Assembly: GCA_014925825.1 (NCBI GenBank)
Contig: JACGCK010000491.1
Coordinates: 1-20,242, forward strand
DNA length: 20,242 nucleotides
From: Pholiota molesta
Taxonomy: Eukaryota > Basidiomycota > Agaricomycetes > Agaricales > Strophariaceae
Reading direction: 5' to 3'
Made by a program: the position numbers and the translations under genes. The notes beneath the pieces are model-generated. The model did not search any database and had not been told where the DNA came from. It worked only from the letters and a program-made list of their open reading frames with translations. Below are positions 9,566-19,626 of the stretch, piece by piece; position 1 is the stretch's first letter, and each line of letters begins with the position of its first letter.

Positions 9566-9974
9566 GGTGGTAGATTATGGTGGTTGTGGTTCGAGTAAAG
9601 CGTCAAGGCTGCGGAGCACCTCTTCAACACCGCCGCCTGATGCAGGCCTGATGTCATCCATCTATAGACCACGTGATGTGAGACCCATATGGCCCTGGAC
9701 TTTGCGCGATGTGATTCTGAATCACTGAACGTCGCTCCTTACACTGGTGCATAGATGTGAGCTGTCCGCATCGACGCTTTTTAATCGTGCCACCTCACCT
9801 GGCGAATAAATGGGCGCCTGCCAGCTATTGCGCCATGATTTCGTCTCCTGTTGCCACGTGAAAGGCCAGATTGAGGATCGAGTCACTCGCTTAGATATGC
9901 CCTAATTCGGTCTTTCGGCCGTAGATTTTATATTTAACAACCTGCTCTTGCCCACTCTCCTTCACTTCAGCCTG
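9566..9974. promoter_or_regulatory. Divergent promoter between the Pmp3-family and aspartate kinase genes
   Basis: This shared upstream region has two CACGTG boxes (9670-9675 and 9855-9860), the core bound by Cbf1-type bHLH factors. GAGTCA at 9880-9885 is, on the other strand, TGACTC, the core of the Gcn4/CPC1 general-amino-acid-control site. A TATA-like TATATTTA (9929-9936) lies about 40 nt before the kinase ATG. HOM3 is a Gcn4 target in yeast, so the last sites fit the kinase; binding here is inferred. Confidence 0.4.
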
Positions 9975-12107
9975 ATGTCCTCCACGCCCTCCCCATCCTC
10001 GTCGAGGTCATCGTCTCCTCCCAAAACGCCCCCAAATCTGCACCAAAACACCATCGACCCCGACGCCAAATGGCTCGTGCAAAAGTTTGGCGGCACGAGC
10101 GTCGGCAAGTTCGCCCACAAGATCGCGGCGGACGTCGTAGCGTGCGTATCCCTCATTCACTGGCCGAGTAATGCTGCAATAGGTGTTGAACAGTAACTAC
10201 ATCGACAACCACAAAGTGGCCATCGTGTGCTCGGCGCGCTCGGGGTCGACCAAGGCGCTTGGCACGACCAACCTCCTTCTCCGCGCGGCGTCAGAGGCTC
10301 TGCGGCGGACAAAGCCCGCTGGTTCTTCGGCCTCTGGCACCGTCACCCCTCTCACCAGAGGCCTCTTCGGCGTTGGCTCCTCTGGGAGCGACCACAGCCC
10401 GCCGAGAAGTCCGAAGCCCAGGCGTTCATCACGCTCGACGTCTCCCCAGCCGCTGTTTGGCTTTACACCACTAAACGGTGCCAATGGCGCCAATGGCGCG
10501 GAGACACAGCCGGATTTCAGCGTCACCGTCGACCTGATACGCTCAGAGCACGTCACGGCCGCCCGCGCATCCATACGCGACCCCGACCTGCTGCAGGAGC
10601 TGGAAGAGGAGATCGAGAACGACTGCGAGTGGCTGCGCAGCTTCCTGCTTGCCGCAAAAGTAAGTTATGCTTCATGCGCGCCTGTCTGTTCGTTATTTGA
10701 CTACTGTTCGCCCATATCACGATCTTCTGCCGTCTCTTGTAGATCATCAACGAAATCTCGCCTCGATCGAGAGACAACATCATAGGATTGGGAGAGAGGC
10801 TCGCATGCAAATTTATGACCGCGGTGCTCCGTGACCAGGTGCGTCCATGTTATTCTCGGATGGCAAGGCCAAAGAAAACTGACAGCGCACAGGGCATCGA
10901 CGCGGAATACGTGTCCCTCGAGGACATCGTGCCCCCGTACGACGGCGAGGTCGTCCCCGAAAAAGCCCTCCCGCAGGACTTCTACGACACGCTCGCCACC
11001 GCGCTCGGCGCGCGCCTCCAAGCATGCGGCGCGCGCGTGCCCGTCGTGACCGGCTTCTTCGGGCCCGTCCCCGGCTCGCTCCTGCGGCAGGTCGGGCGCG
11101 GGTACACGGACCTCTGCTCCGCGCTGCTCGCGGCGGGGCTCGGCGCGGCGGAGCTGCAGATCTGGAAGGAGGTCGACGGCATCTTCACCGCGGACCCGCG
11201 GAAGGTGCCGACCGCGCGCCTGATCCCGGTGATCTCGCCGGACGAGGCCGCGGAGCTCACGTACTACGGCAGCGAGGTCGTGCACCCGTTCACGATGGAG
11301 CAGGCGATCCGGCGGCGCATCCCGATCAGAATCAAGAACGTGGAGAACCCGCGCGGCGGGGGGACCGTCATCCACCCGGACCCGGAGGCGGACGACGACC
11401 TGGCCGCGGCCGCGGCGCTCGCGCAGGCGGTGCCCGAGCCCGTGTCGCTCACGTCCCTGCACGCGCTCGCGCGCGCGAACGAGGACGCGCAGCGCAAGCG
11501 GCTGCCGACGGCGGTCACGATCAAGGAGCACATCGTCGTGCTGAACATCAACTCGAACCGGAAGAGCGTCAGCCACGGCTTCCTCGCGGGCATCTTCAGC
11601 ACGCTCGACAAGTTCGGCGTCGTCGTCGACCTCATCAGCACGAGCGAGGTGCACGTCAGCATGGCCATCGGCGACAGCCTCCCGCAGAAGCTCCTCGACC
11701 GCCTCGTCAAGGACCTCATGAAAAACGGCACCGTGCGCATTTCCCGTGTTTCTTCCATCCCCGATTGCAGACGCTGACCCGAGGGCGTAGGTCTCTGTCC
11801 ATCCGAACATGGCCATCCTCTCGCTGGTCGGGAAGCAGATGCGCAATATGGTCGGCATTGCCGGGCTCATGTTCACGACGCTCGCCCAGGGCAACGTGAA
11901 CATCGAGATGATCTCGCAGGGCGCCAGCGAGATCAATATCTCCTGTGTCATTGACGAGCGCGATGCGGTCAAGGCGTTGAACCTCATCCACCAAAGCTGT
12001 CTGCAGATCAAACCGGAAGCCACGAGAGGGCGCGGTGAGTGTGCTCAATCTAGCTTGTGGGGACCTCTGGCTAAATGTGTTTCGCAGTGGGCCCGTGGTT
12101 GTTCTAG
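9975..12107 (+). CDS. HOM3: Aspartate kinase (aspartokinase, HOM3 type)
   Basis: Phosphorylates L-aspartate to 4-phospho-L-aspartate, committing it to threonine, methionine and isoleucine synthesis. Six exons (9975-10141, 10194-10659, 10743-10838, 10893-11732, 11791-12034, 12088-12107) give 610 residues with agreeing phases. The kinase fold opens with WLVQKFGGTSVGKFA (about 33-47), then VAIVCSARS (64-72), the helix IINEISPRSRDNIIGLGERL from residue 212, and TGFFGPVPGSLLRQVGRGYTD. Two ACT domains follow (about 450-520 and 530-600), the second containing LVGKQMRNMVGIAG; in relatives these mediate feedback inhibition by threonine. The final exon codes only for the short GPWLF end. A Ser/Pro/Gly-rich insert at about 95-163 interrupts the kinase domain. 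The start is the first ATG of the frame; the preceding ~30 residues are disordered. Exon 4 is very rich in G/C third positions. Confidence 0.95.
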
Positions 12108-12501
12108 CGCACTTAAAAGGGTAGAAAAAGAAAAGGCGGATTGCTGCTGCTATATTCAATTGTTATCATTGGGACTCTTTATTCATCTCTCCGGATTTCT
12201 CTTCTACCTACAGCAGCGGGCTGCATGCCATAGATCAGCCATAGATCGCTATTTGTGTATTCAACATATTCAAATGTTCCGCCCTAGTGCCACGTTTTGA
12301 TGACTCTCTACAATAGCAGCGATAGTTACTTCAGACGCGATTCCTGTCGTCCAATTCCAAAGACTACTGCAAAACGAATTCGAAAATCGCGAGAGTTTGT
12401 ACGAAGATATCAGCTGCCTGCCATTGGCTAGAGCACTCAAAATGTGAACGTAAGGCATATTCCAATCGATTGTGTATATACAGGCCGACTCTTCAAGCCA
12501 T
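12108..12501. other. Convergent intergenic region
   Basis: This 394-base gap lies between the stop codons of aspartate kinase (+) and the helicase (-) and must hold both 3' UTRs. A short direct repeat, GCCATAGATC, occurs twice near 12226-12247. No gene is supported. Confidence 0.55.
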
Positions 12502-15500
12502 CTACTCCGCTTCACGCAAAACAGGCCTCTCAAACGCAGCCGCGTCTTCATCCTCTTCCAAATCGATATCCAGGTCCTCATCTTCGTGTCGGTCAATGAT
12601 CATCGCTTTCAAGCGTTCGATGGTCTCCTCCATCTCGCCGGCCGCGCGCGCCTTCCGCTCCGAGGTGTACTCGCCCGTCGACAGGACAGGCTCGAGAGGA
12701 TCCCAGTCGAGCTTCTTTCCCCGCCAGCCGCCGCGGATGTGGACGAAGTTGAGGAAGCCTCTCCAGATCGGGTCGAGGGAGAGCACGATGGGGTTGCCGA
12801 TGACGATGAGCAGGGCCTGGGCGCGCGTGAGCGCCACTAATAATGCATTTGTCAGGTTCTCTGTTGATATGTGTAGGTTGCAAGGAGAAGGTGCTCACCA
12901 TTGAGACGATTCTTATTGGCGACGAACCCAAGAGAGCGCCTGATATCTGCCGTTATATATTCCCTGTTGCTACGGACAGTTGAGATTATAATGACGCGAC
13001 GTTCCTATATTTTCCATTATAAATCAGAGATCATGGTGATGCGAATAAAGCAGAAAGAGAAACGAACCTGGCCCTGGAATTCCTCCACACTTCCTACTTT
13101 GATATCGCGCATCTTTGGATCCTTATGGAGCAGATCCAAGATCTTGCATCGCTGAGCGTGATACGGGGTGATAATCCCAATATGCTCCCCCTCTACAACA
13201 CAAAGTCAACAGGTCAGAATAAATCGCAACCAAAGAAAAGCGCGAAAGACGAACTGATTCCATTCTTCCTATTTCCAAGAAGCGAGATACAGTACTTCTT
13301 GACCTGGGTAGCTTCATCAACGTTGAAGAAGGAAGGCGAGCTCGCCTCGCGCTCGTCCTTGCCAACAATGCCATGGAACACAAGAGGGAAGCGGCGCTTG
13401 GGTAATTCTTCGTAGTTTTCCAAGGAATTGATCATCGCGGGATCTCCGCATGACGCAAGTTCGGAGTTGTAGAATTGGTCGTTCGAGAATTTGAGGATGT
13501 CGGGATGAGATCGGAAGTTCTTGATGAGCTTCACGATGCTGCCGTGGCATTCGAGGAGCAGAAAAAAAATTAGCGAAACAGCTATGTTCGATCAGCAGGA
13601 AAACACATACGTGATGCCTTTCCCCGTGTTCAAATCGTATATCCCGCGCTGCATGATCCGCGCAAGGTAGCTTGTTCGCAAGCCCAACGAACCCGCCAAA
13701 TGGGAATTAATGACGGGACCAAGTTGTTGGTTATCACCAGCAAGAACAACATTCGTCTTTGCATCCGCATTATTCTTGATAGGAACCATAATTTCCGGTT
13801 CCTTACCCTGCCCCGCTTCATCAATGAATATATGCGTGAAATGCCCCCTCTTCAATCCGAGTCCAGACGGAACACTCCCAGACAGACAAGTCGACACGAC
13901 GACGCGGAACTTGGAAAGCTGCTCGAGGTCGGGCATCGAGAAAACGAGGTTGTTGTTGATGTTCGCGTACTCGCGGAGGATCTTGGGCATGTCTTCGAGC
14001 CTGCGGCTGAGCGAGTTGAGGCGGAAGACCTCGGATCGTCCGAGATCCATGAGTTTAAGGGCTATGGTATCGGCCGCAGAGTTGTTAGGAGCGCACGCCA
14101 AGATGCGGACGTTGGGGTCTTTGGCGAGCAGTTGTCGCATGGCCTCAATGATTGTCACGGTTTTTCCTGTACCCGGCCTATCGAACATGATTAATTTTAC
14201 CCAAGTCAAGTCGAAGGTGAAAAATAGTAACTTACGGCCCAAACACCACGAAAGGAACGCTGCCAGGTTTCTGGTTCACAATTGCAGCGACGGTCTCCAT
14301 CTGCTCTTCATCTTCTCCAAGAGGACGATAAAAAGGGACCAGATCCACAATCTTGTCCAAAGTGACCCGTTGCACGCCCCGTATATGCTCAGGCTCCGGA
14401 AACAGAAGGCGCGACGGATTGAACTTGTTCGTCACCGCCTGGTGCATGCGGCGGAAGGGCAGTCTGTTGAGCACGAAGCGCACGTCGAACTTCGTTCCGC
14501 GGTAGGTGCTGAAGCTATCCCCAAAGTGCAAGCTGACGTGCTTTGCGTACACTTTGTGGACCCGCCCTTCGAACCAGGGGCGCGTGTTGAGGGTGTCCGG
14601 AGACCCGGCATGGCTGACGAGGATGAAGTCGCCGACGAGGACAGAGGGGCGGCTTTCCGCGAGACCTTCAACTAAAAGCCTGTGGATATGGATCAATACC
14701 TTGATGTCGTCATCAGAAGACCAAGAAATACTGACTTGTAACGAGGGTAGTCCGCCTGCAATTCAACATCACTAAGTGAATAGGCATCCAAATCCAATCT
14801 AATGAAAATTCAAGTTAGAAAGAAAGAGGTAGATGATTCTCTGAAGATGCTGACTTGACTCTTTGTTCTTCAAGATGCAGTAAGACTTGGAACCAAGTAC
14901 CGTACGTCTTCTCGGTGAGAACTTCGGGCATGAACTTCTTCTTGACATAAGCTAATGCCCCACTGCCTGGTGACGCTGCGGCCTGGACAAGATTATCAGG
15001 TGCGTTGAAATGGGGGAGGAAGTCCACCCATTTCGTCTTCGACCAGACGGGCGGCCTCGAGCTTGGCACAATTGACCCAACAGGGTTGAATTTAACAATT
15101 TTGCGACGCGAGTAGGGGATTTTCGCTTGAAGGAGGTCGTGATCTTCCCTAGACCCAACGGTCGCTTCTACCGAACGAGTGATGATAAAGGTCTGTTTGA
15201 GGTCGAGGTCGAAAAAGACGAGTTCTAAAGTGTCGTTGTAATACCCGGCATAGGAGGGATGCATCACCACAGAAACTTCTCGTGTCATCCCTTTCGGAAT
15301 GACGCGGGCTCGTCCTCGCATGGTCGCAGAAAACCTAGAAAACACGTTCAATAGCATATATTCCTAGAATACGAACCACACGTACTTGACCCCATGGTCG
15401 TCTCCGCGACTGGACGAGCGCATCTTGCACGCCTTCAACGACACAGGCGCATTATGCGTGGTCACCGACACCATGAACTCCACCCGGCTATCAATGTCCA

Positions 15501-16098
15501 GGATCCCAAAGTCGATGCCGGAGCGCCCGGTCACGGTGACGCCGTGCTTGTCCTCCGCCGTCTCCGCGAGCAGCTCCTCCAGCTGCTCGCGGTGCTGCTC
15601 CATGAGGTGGTCCGCCATGTGGGCGTCGTAGGCGGCGCTGTCGACGTGCTTGCGGCAGTGCTCGCATCTCAGGAGCTGGTCGCTCCCGTCCTGCTGCTAC
15701 GCCAAGTGCATGAGCATGAGCAGCGGTGTATGTGGTAGAGGGAAACCGACTCGAACGGCAGGCGATGCCGTTTGCGTTCGGTCGTGCATGCTCACCTGTG
15801 CGCCTTGCCCGGGACCGTGCGCGGCATCTCTGCCCGGTGCTCGACGCTGTTTGGGCTTCGGAGGCGCTGAGGCAGCGAGCAGTTCGCGGTGGCGCCGTCC
15901 TTGTAGATGCGGAATTTGGACTTTGAGGTCGAGAATAACACCGCATGTGCACTTGAAGATGTCGTGGCGAAGGGAACAAGTCTGGCCAAAGGTGCATCCA
16001 TTGGTCACGAATGGGATGCAATACCTCGGATCGGTGTACATAGCCTTCGCCATAGATGGAATGGACGACGACGACAGAAGGTTGAGAGAAGAAGTCAA
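12502..16098 (-). CDS. SDE3/MOV10-type RNA helicase with N-terminal zinc fingers
   Basis: Predicted 1005-residue superfamily-1 helicase, related to MOV10, plant SDE3, fission-yeast Hrr1 and Neurospora SAD-3, which act in RNA silencing or RNP remodelling. Ten exons (minus strand): 15796-16098, 15386-15696, 14855-15334, 14736-14798, 14236-14679, 13611-14177, 13255-13538, 13068-13192, 12899-13004, 12502-12836; phases agree throughout. Helicase motifs in order: Walker A FGPPGTGKT (about 531-539), CAPNNSAADTIALKL, motif II DEAG (about 653), GDNQQLGP, FRSHPDIL, VEEFQGQERRVIIISTVRS, and VALTRAQALLIVIGNP. The N-terminus has a CCCH finger (Cys27, Cys35, Cys41, His45), a C2H2-like finger (Cys50, Cys52, His64, His70) and another C2H2 (Cys112, Cys115, His127, His131). 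The C-terminus is acidic. Met16 or Met20 could also be the start. The last donor and acceptor of exon 7/8 (13255/13192) are the least certain. Confidence 0.92.
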
Positions 16099-16522
16099 GA
16101 GTTAGAGGAGCGAGAGTCAAAGAAAGTCAGGTCGGAACCTCAAGGCAATGTGATGGTGGGACCTCGAGGCAAAGGTTAAAACTGTGGCTTTGCCCGAATG
16201 CAGCGAGAATGCAAGAGAGCGCTCATGCCGACGCTCAAGTTACAGCATCGTCCTTGTCAGAGTTGGCCAAAAATATGGATAGTGGCAGTAACAGATTACA
16301 CTGAATTTTGCAACCCCGCGATGGTATATCATTTAATCATTCTTAAGCGCTCTTTTCTCATGATAGTCGCATAACACCGAATCCTGAATCTCCATATTCG
16401 GCCAAAAACAAAATTACATCGCATTTACGCTTAAGCTTGAAATTGATAAATCCAAATAAGAAAAATTACATGGATACATAGTTCTGAACCAGAGAGAGTC
16501 ATGAGTTAAATACCCAGCGTCA
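16099..16522. other. Intergenic region upstream of the helicase
   Basis: These 424 bases hold the helicase promoter and the 3' end of the aminopeptidase gene (both minus strand). The helicase-proximal 100 bases are purine-rich on the plus strand; the remainder is AT-rich. No clear TATA box or gene was seen. Confidence 0.5.
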
Positions 16523-19477
16523 TCATGATTCCAGCGGACTGCATTCGCGCGTCAACCACGCCAACGCTCTCGGATCGTTCTTCACCAAAGGCGCCACCTT
16601 CTCGAACACCTCCGCATGGTACGCATCCAGCCACCTCTTCTCGTCCGCGGTCAGCAGCGCCACATCCACGAGTTTCTTGTGGATCGGGCACCTAGAACAA
16701 AACAGCACATGTCAGTACGGATTCCCCTGTGCGCGAATGAGGGAATCGGAGGGACGACTGACATAGTGACATTCTCGAATCCGAGGTAGCCCTTGTCGCC
16801 AAAGTTGTTTCGCAGCGTGACGTTCTTCACGAGCACCACGTTTTCGATGCGGATGCCGAAGCGCCCGTCCGCATAGTACCCTGGCTCGTTGGAGACGGTC
16901 ATACCCGCCTTCAGCGGCGCGTTGTTGAGAGCTAGGATGTTATTTAGTATCTGAATACAACGAGCAGCACAAAAGAGAAGACGACGCACTTATCCGTGTT
17001 CCAATACCATGAGGACCCTCGTGGACGTTGAGGAAGTGGCCTACACCGTGCCCTGTTCCGTGTCTTTCATACCCAAAGTTAACCACTGATCCACCTCTAA
17101 GAGAATAGGGCGACGGCGTTACCTGAAATCTGATAAAAAGAATAAGAAAAAGATAATCCATGTCAACATAACCAGTAATCACCTAGACCATCCTGCCATA
17201 GGGCCCGACGAGCAAATGCATCACTGGCCAAATGCATCAGCGCGGTTCATACAGATGAGAAAGACGAACGGACATGATGTATCCCGTCGTCCCGACAGGG
17301 AAAGTCGCGGTGTCAATCGCGATGTGCCCTTGCAACACACGTGTGAATGCGCGTTTCTCCTCGTCCGTTGGCGTTCCAAAGTGCTTGGGTCAAAGTTAGA
17401 GGCGATCACGGTCGGAAAGCCAAATGTTATCTACCCATGTCCTGGTTACATCCGTAGTTCCATCCAAGTATTGTCCTATGTAGTATACAAAGTGAGTACA
17501 TATCGGCGTTCTATAATCGTTTGGACAACCAACCTCCTGAGTCGCAGAGATAGATCTGATACCCATATTAGCAGAATACCACAGATGCAAGATTGTGACA
17601 TACCTGATCCTTCTTGATAATATCACAATCATTAGGGTCCGGCGAATAGTGAATAATAGCACCATTCGGCCCCGTCGACGATATAGTAGTAAACGACAAC
17701 CCCTTAAACAAATCCAGCTCCCTACCCACCCAAAAAAACAAAAAAAAGACAAAAATCAGCACCACCCAAACACACCCAAAAAAAACGCCCGCACTCACGC
17801 GCGATACTTCTCCAGCACATCCGCGCCCGCACTCTCGCTCACCTCCGCGCCCGCCTCCAGGCGCTCCTCCAGCCACGCAAAGTAGCGCGCGAGCGCCGCC
17901 CCGTCGCGCACGTGGCTCTTCCGGAAGCCGTCCAGCTCCGTCGCGTTCTTCACGGCCTTGAGGTCGGTCACGGGCGAGCGCACGAGCGTGTACGTGCCCT
18001 CGCCGAGGGCTTCGGCGACGGCGAGGCTGGCTTTGTCGCCGATGAGGATTTTCTGGGGTGCGAGGCGTCAGTGGGCTTGGGCTGCAGGGAAGGGGGGATA
18101 CGCACTGCGTCGTCCTTGAGGTCGAGCGAGGATGGGAGGCTCTTGAGGTAGGCGAAGAAGGCGTCGTATGGCTGGATCTCCACGCTGGTGCCTAGGTAGT
18201 TCTTCGCGGAGGCGTCGAGTTGCTTGTCGTTGACGAATAGAATGACTTTGTCGGTGGTCACTACGGCGTAAGCAAAGAATACTGTCCAACATGATCCGTG
18301 AGATGTCGGTTAATGGTATTTGCATAGTTGGACATACCTGGATTGAAATCGATGTCAGATCCCCTGAGATTAAACAGCCACGCGATCTCGTCGAGCATGG
18401 TGACGACGATTGCCTTTGCGTTCTTCTTCTGCAATTCCTCTCGCACCTTGGCAACTTTGTCCAAATGCGATTGTCCTGGATCAAACTATTTAATTCTGAG
18501 AACAAGGAAACGCGAATGTAATACACACCTGAGTACTTTTCATCGAGATAAAACACCTCATTCGCAGGTCTCGGAGGCCGATCCTCCCAAATCGCGTCCA
18601 CCGGGTTGTAGGGAAGAGATACCAGCTCCGAGGATTTGGGGGCGAGTTGCTTCGTCAGACTTTCAGCATCGGCTAGAAGGCTCTTAATCAGTGGCGAGAC
18701 AAATGAAGGGCGCAAGATCGCCTACAGGCAGATATGAGTTTGGCATCGATGCCGATTTTTGTGTCCGCGTTCAACTCCTACCATGGGCTGTAAGGTCGTG
18801 TTCTAGATGGATGTCTGGCCCCACGTTACCTTGTACAGAAATTCTTGCCATGTAGGTACATCTGTATCATAATTCAGGTGATGTTTAGACATCCCAAATG
18901 AACGCACGCACCAGGAAGACCTTGCTTCATCAATTTCCAGTTCCTGTTCTATGATCAACTGTGTGTCCTCCGCATCAATGACAAACGCTGCTGCTAACTG
19001 GTCTAGTTGTTTGCCTGCCTGGAGGAAGTATCGACCGTCCGTGAAGAGATATGCGTTATCGAGAGTGATAACGGCGCATCCTGCAGATAAAGTCAGCGCG
19101 AGTGGGAATGGTATTCCGTTGGACGTACCGGCGGAACCGTTGAATCCCGAGATGAACGCCCGCCGTTCGTCGCAGTGCGCGAGATATTCACTCGAATCTA
19201 GTACAAAAGCCTGAATCCAAATGTGATCTTATCGCAAAGACATAAAGCACGCACGCTCATCTTCACTGGGCACAACAACGGCCTGAACGCCGACGTCCTT
19301 CGACCTCATCAACTCCCGAAGGCGCGCGAGCCGCTCGGTGGTGTGGACTGTCTGTTGGCCTGCTGCTCCCATGGCTGCGGTGCTCGATAGCGGTCGTGCG
19401 TGAGGTCGTAGAAGAGAGGGTGCTGATCGTGGCCTGGATATCTGAATCCAGAACCAAACTTGGACTGTTCGCCACAT
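16523..19477 (-). CDS. Xaa-Pro aminopeptidase P
   Basis: Metallo-exopeptidase that removes an N-terminal residue preceding proline; family M24B, two metal ions. Predicted 650 residues from 19 exons (minus strand): 19255-19477, 19129-19197, 18999-19080, 18912-18943, 18830-18861, 18726-18777, 18529-18672, 18338-18475, 18106-18281, 17799-18052, 17604-17721, 17534-17555, 17435-17475, 17274-17383, 17183-17223, 17123-17129, 16990-17063, 16763-16931, 16523-16691. Creatinase-like N-domains include [47 protein letters not shown] and [15 protein letters not shown]. The catalytic domain holds the metal ligands in [50 protein letters not shown]. Exon 16 is a 7-nt microexon. The first 35 residues have no acidic residue and several Arg/Ser, so may be a mitochondrial presequence; starting at Met36 gives about 615 residues, the usual cytosolic length. 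Confidence 0.93.
17123..17129 (-). other. 7-nt microexon of the aminopeptidase gene
   Basis: ATTTCAG, preceded by ATCAG (acceptor) and followed by GTAACG (donor), supplies the end of an Asp codon, a Phe codon and the start of an Arg codon. Joining it restores [15 protein letters not shown], the conserved family sequence; without it the frame and the motif are lost. Flanking introns are 17130-17182 and 17064-17122. Confidence 0.8.
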
Positions 19478-19626
19478 GGCATGGGGGTTGGCCGGAGAGG
19501 GCCGGCTAATATGTGCTGTGACTGGTCACGGGCGTCTAAAAGCGGCTGCTCTTATTATGTAATATAGATATTTTGTCGCGCCATAAATTCGCGTGGGTGC
19601 GGCACGTGACATAATTAATGGCCTGA
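19478..19626. promoter_or_regulatory. Short divergent promoter (aminopeptidase and right-edge gene)
   Basis: About 150 bases separate the aminopeptidase ATG (minus) from the apparent start of the right-hand gene (plus). Visible elements are CACGTG at 19603-19608 and an inverted repeat GTGAC-TG-GTCAC at 19518-19529. Which gene they serve cannot be told. Confidence 0.35.

Noticed and set aside
11024..11899. 291-codon plus-strand frame inside the aspartate kinase
   Set aside because: This is a frame-shifted reading of the GC-rich kinase exons; the product is Arg/Gly/Ala low-complexity and carries no family motif.
10701..12023. 440-codon open frame on the minus strand
   Set aside because: It lies opposite the aspartate kinase exons, where high G/C third positions remove stop codons from the other frames. 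Its Arg/Ala/Glu-rich product has no motif, and the plus-strand protein is unambiguous.
13710..14675. 321-codon plus-strand open frame
   Set aside because: It is antisense to helicase exons encoding Walker A and B motifs, and shows no motifs of its own.
18673..18725. Apparent frameshift in the aminopeptidase after KLISA
   Set aside because: A 53-nt intron with GTAGGC donor, CTGAT branch-like site and TTCTAG acceptor joins KLISA to [10 protein letters not shown] in frame, so no lesion is needed.
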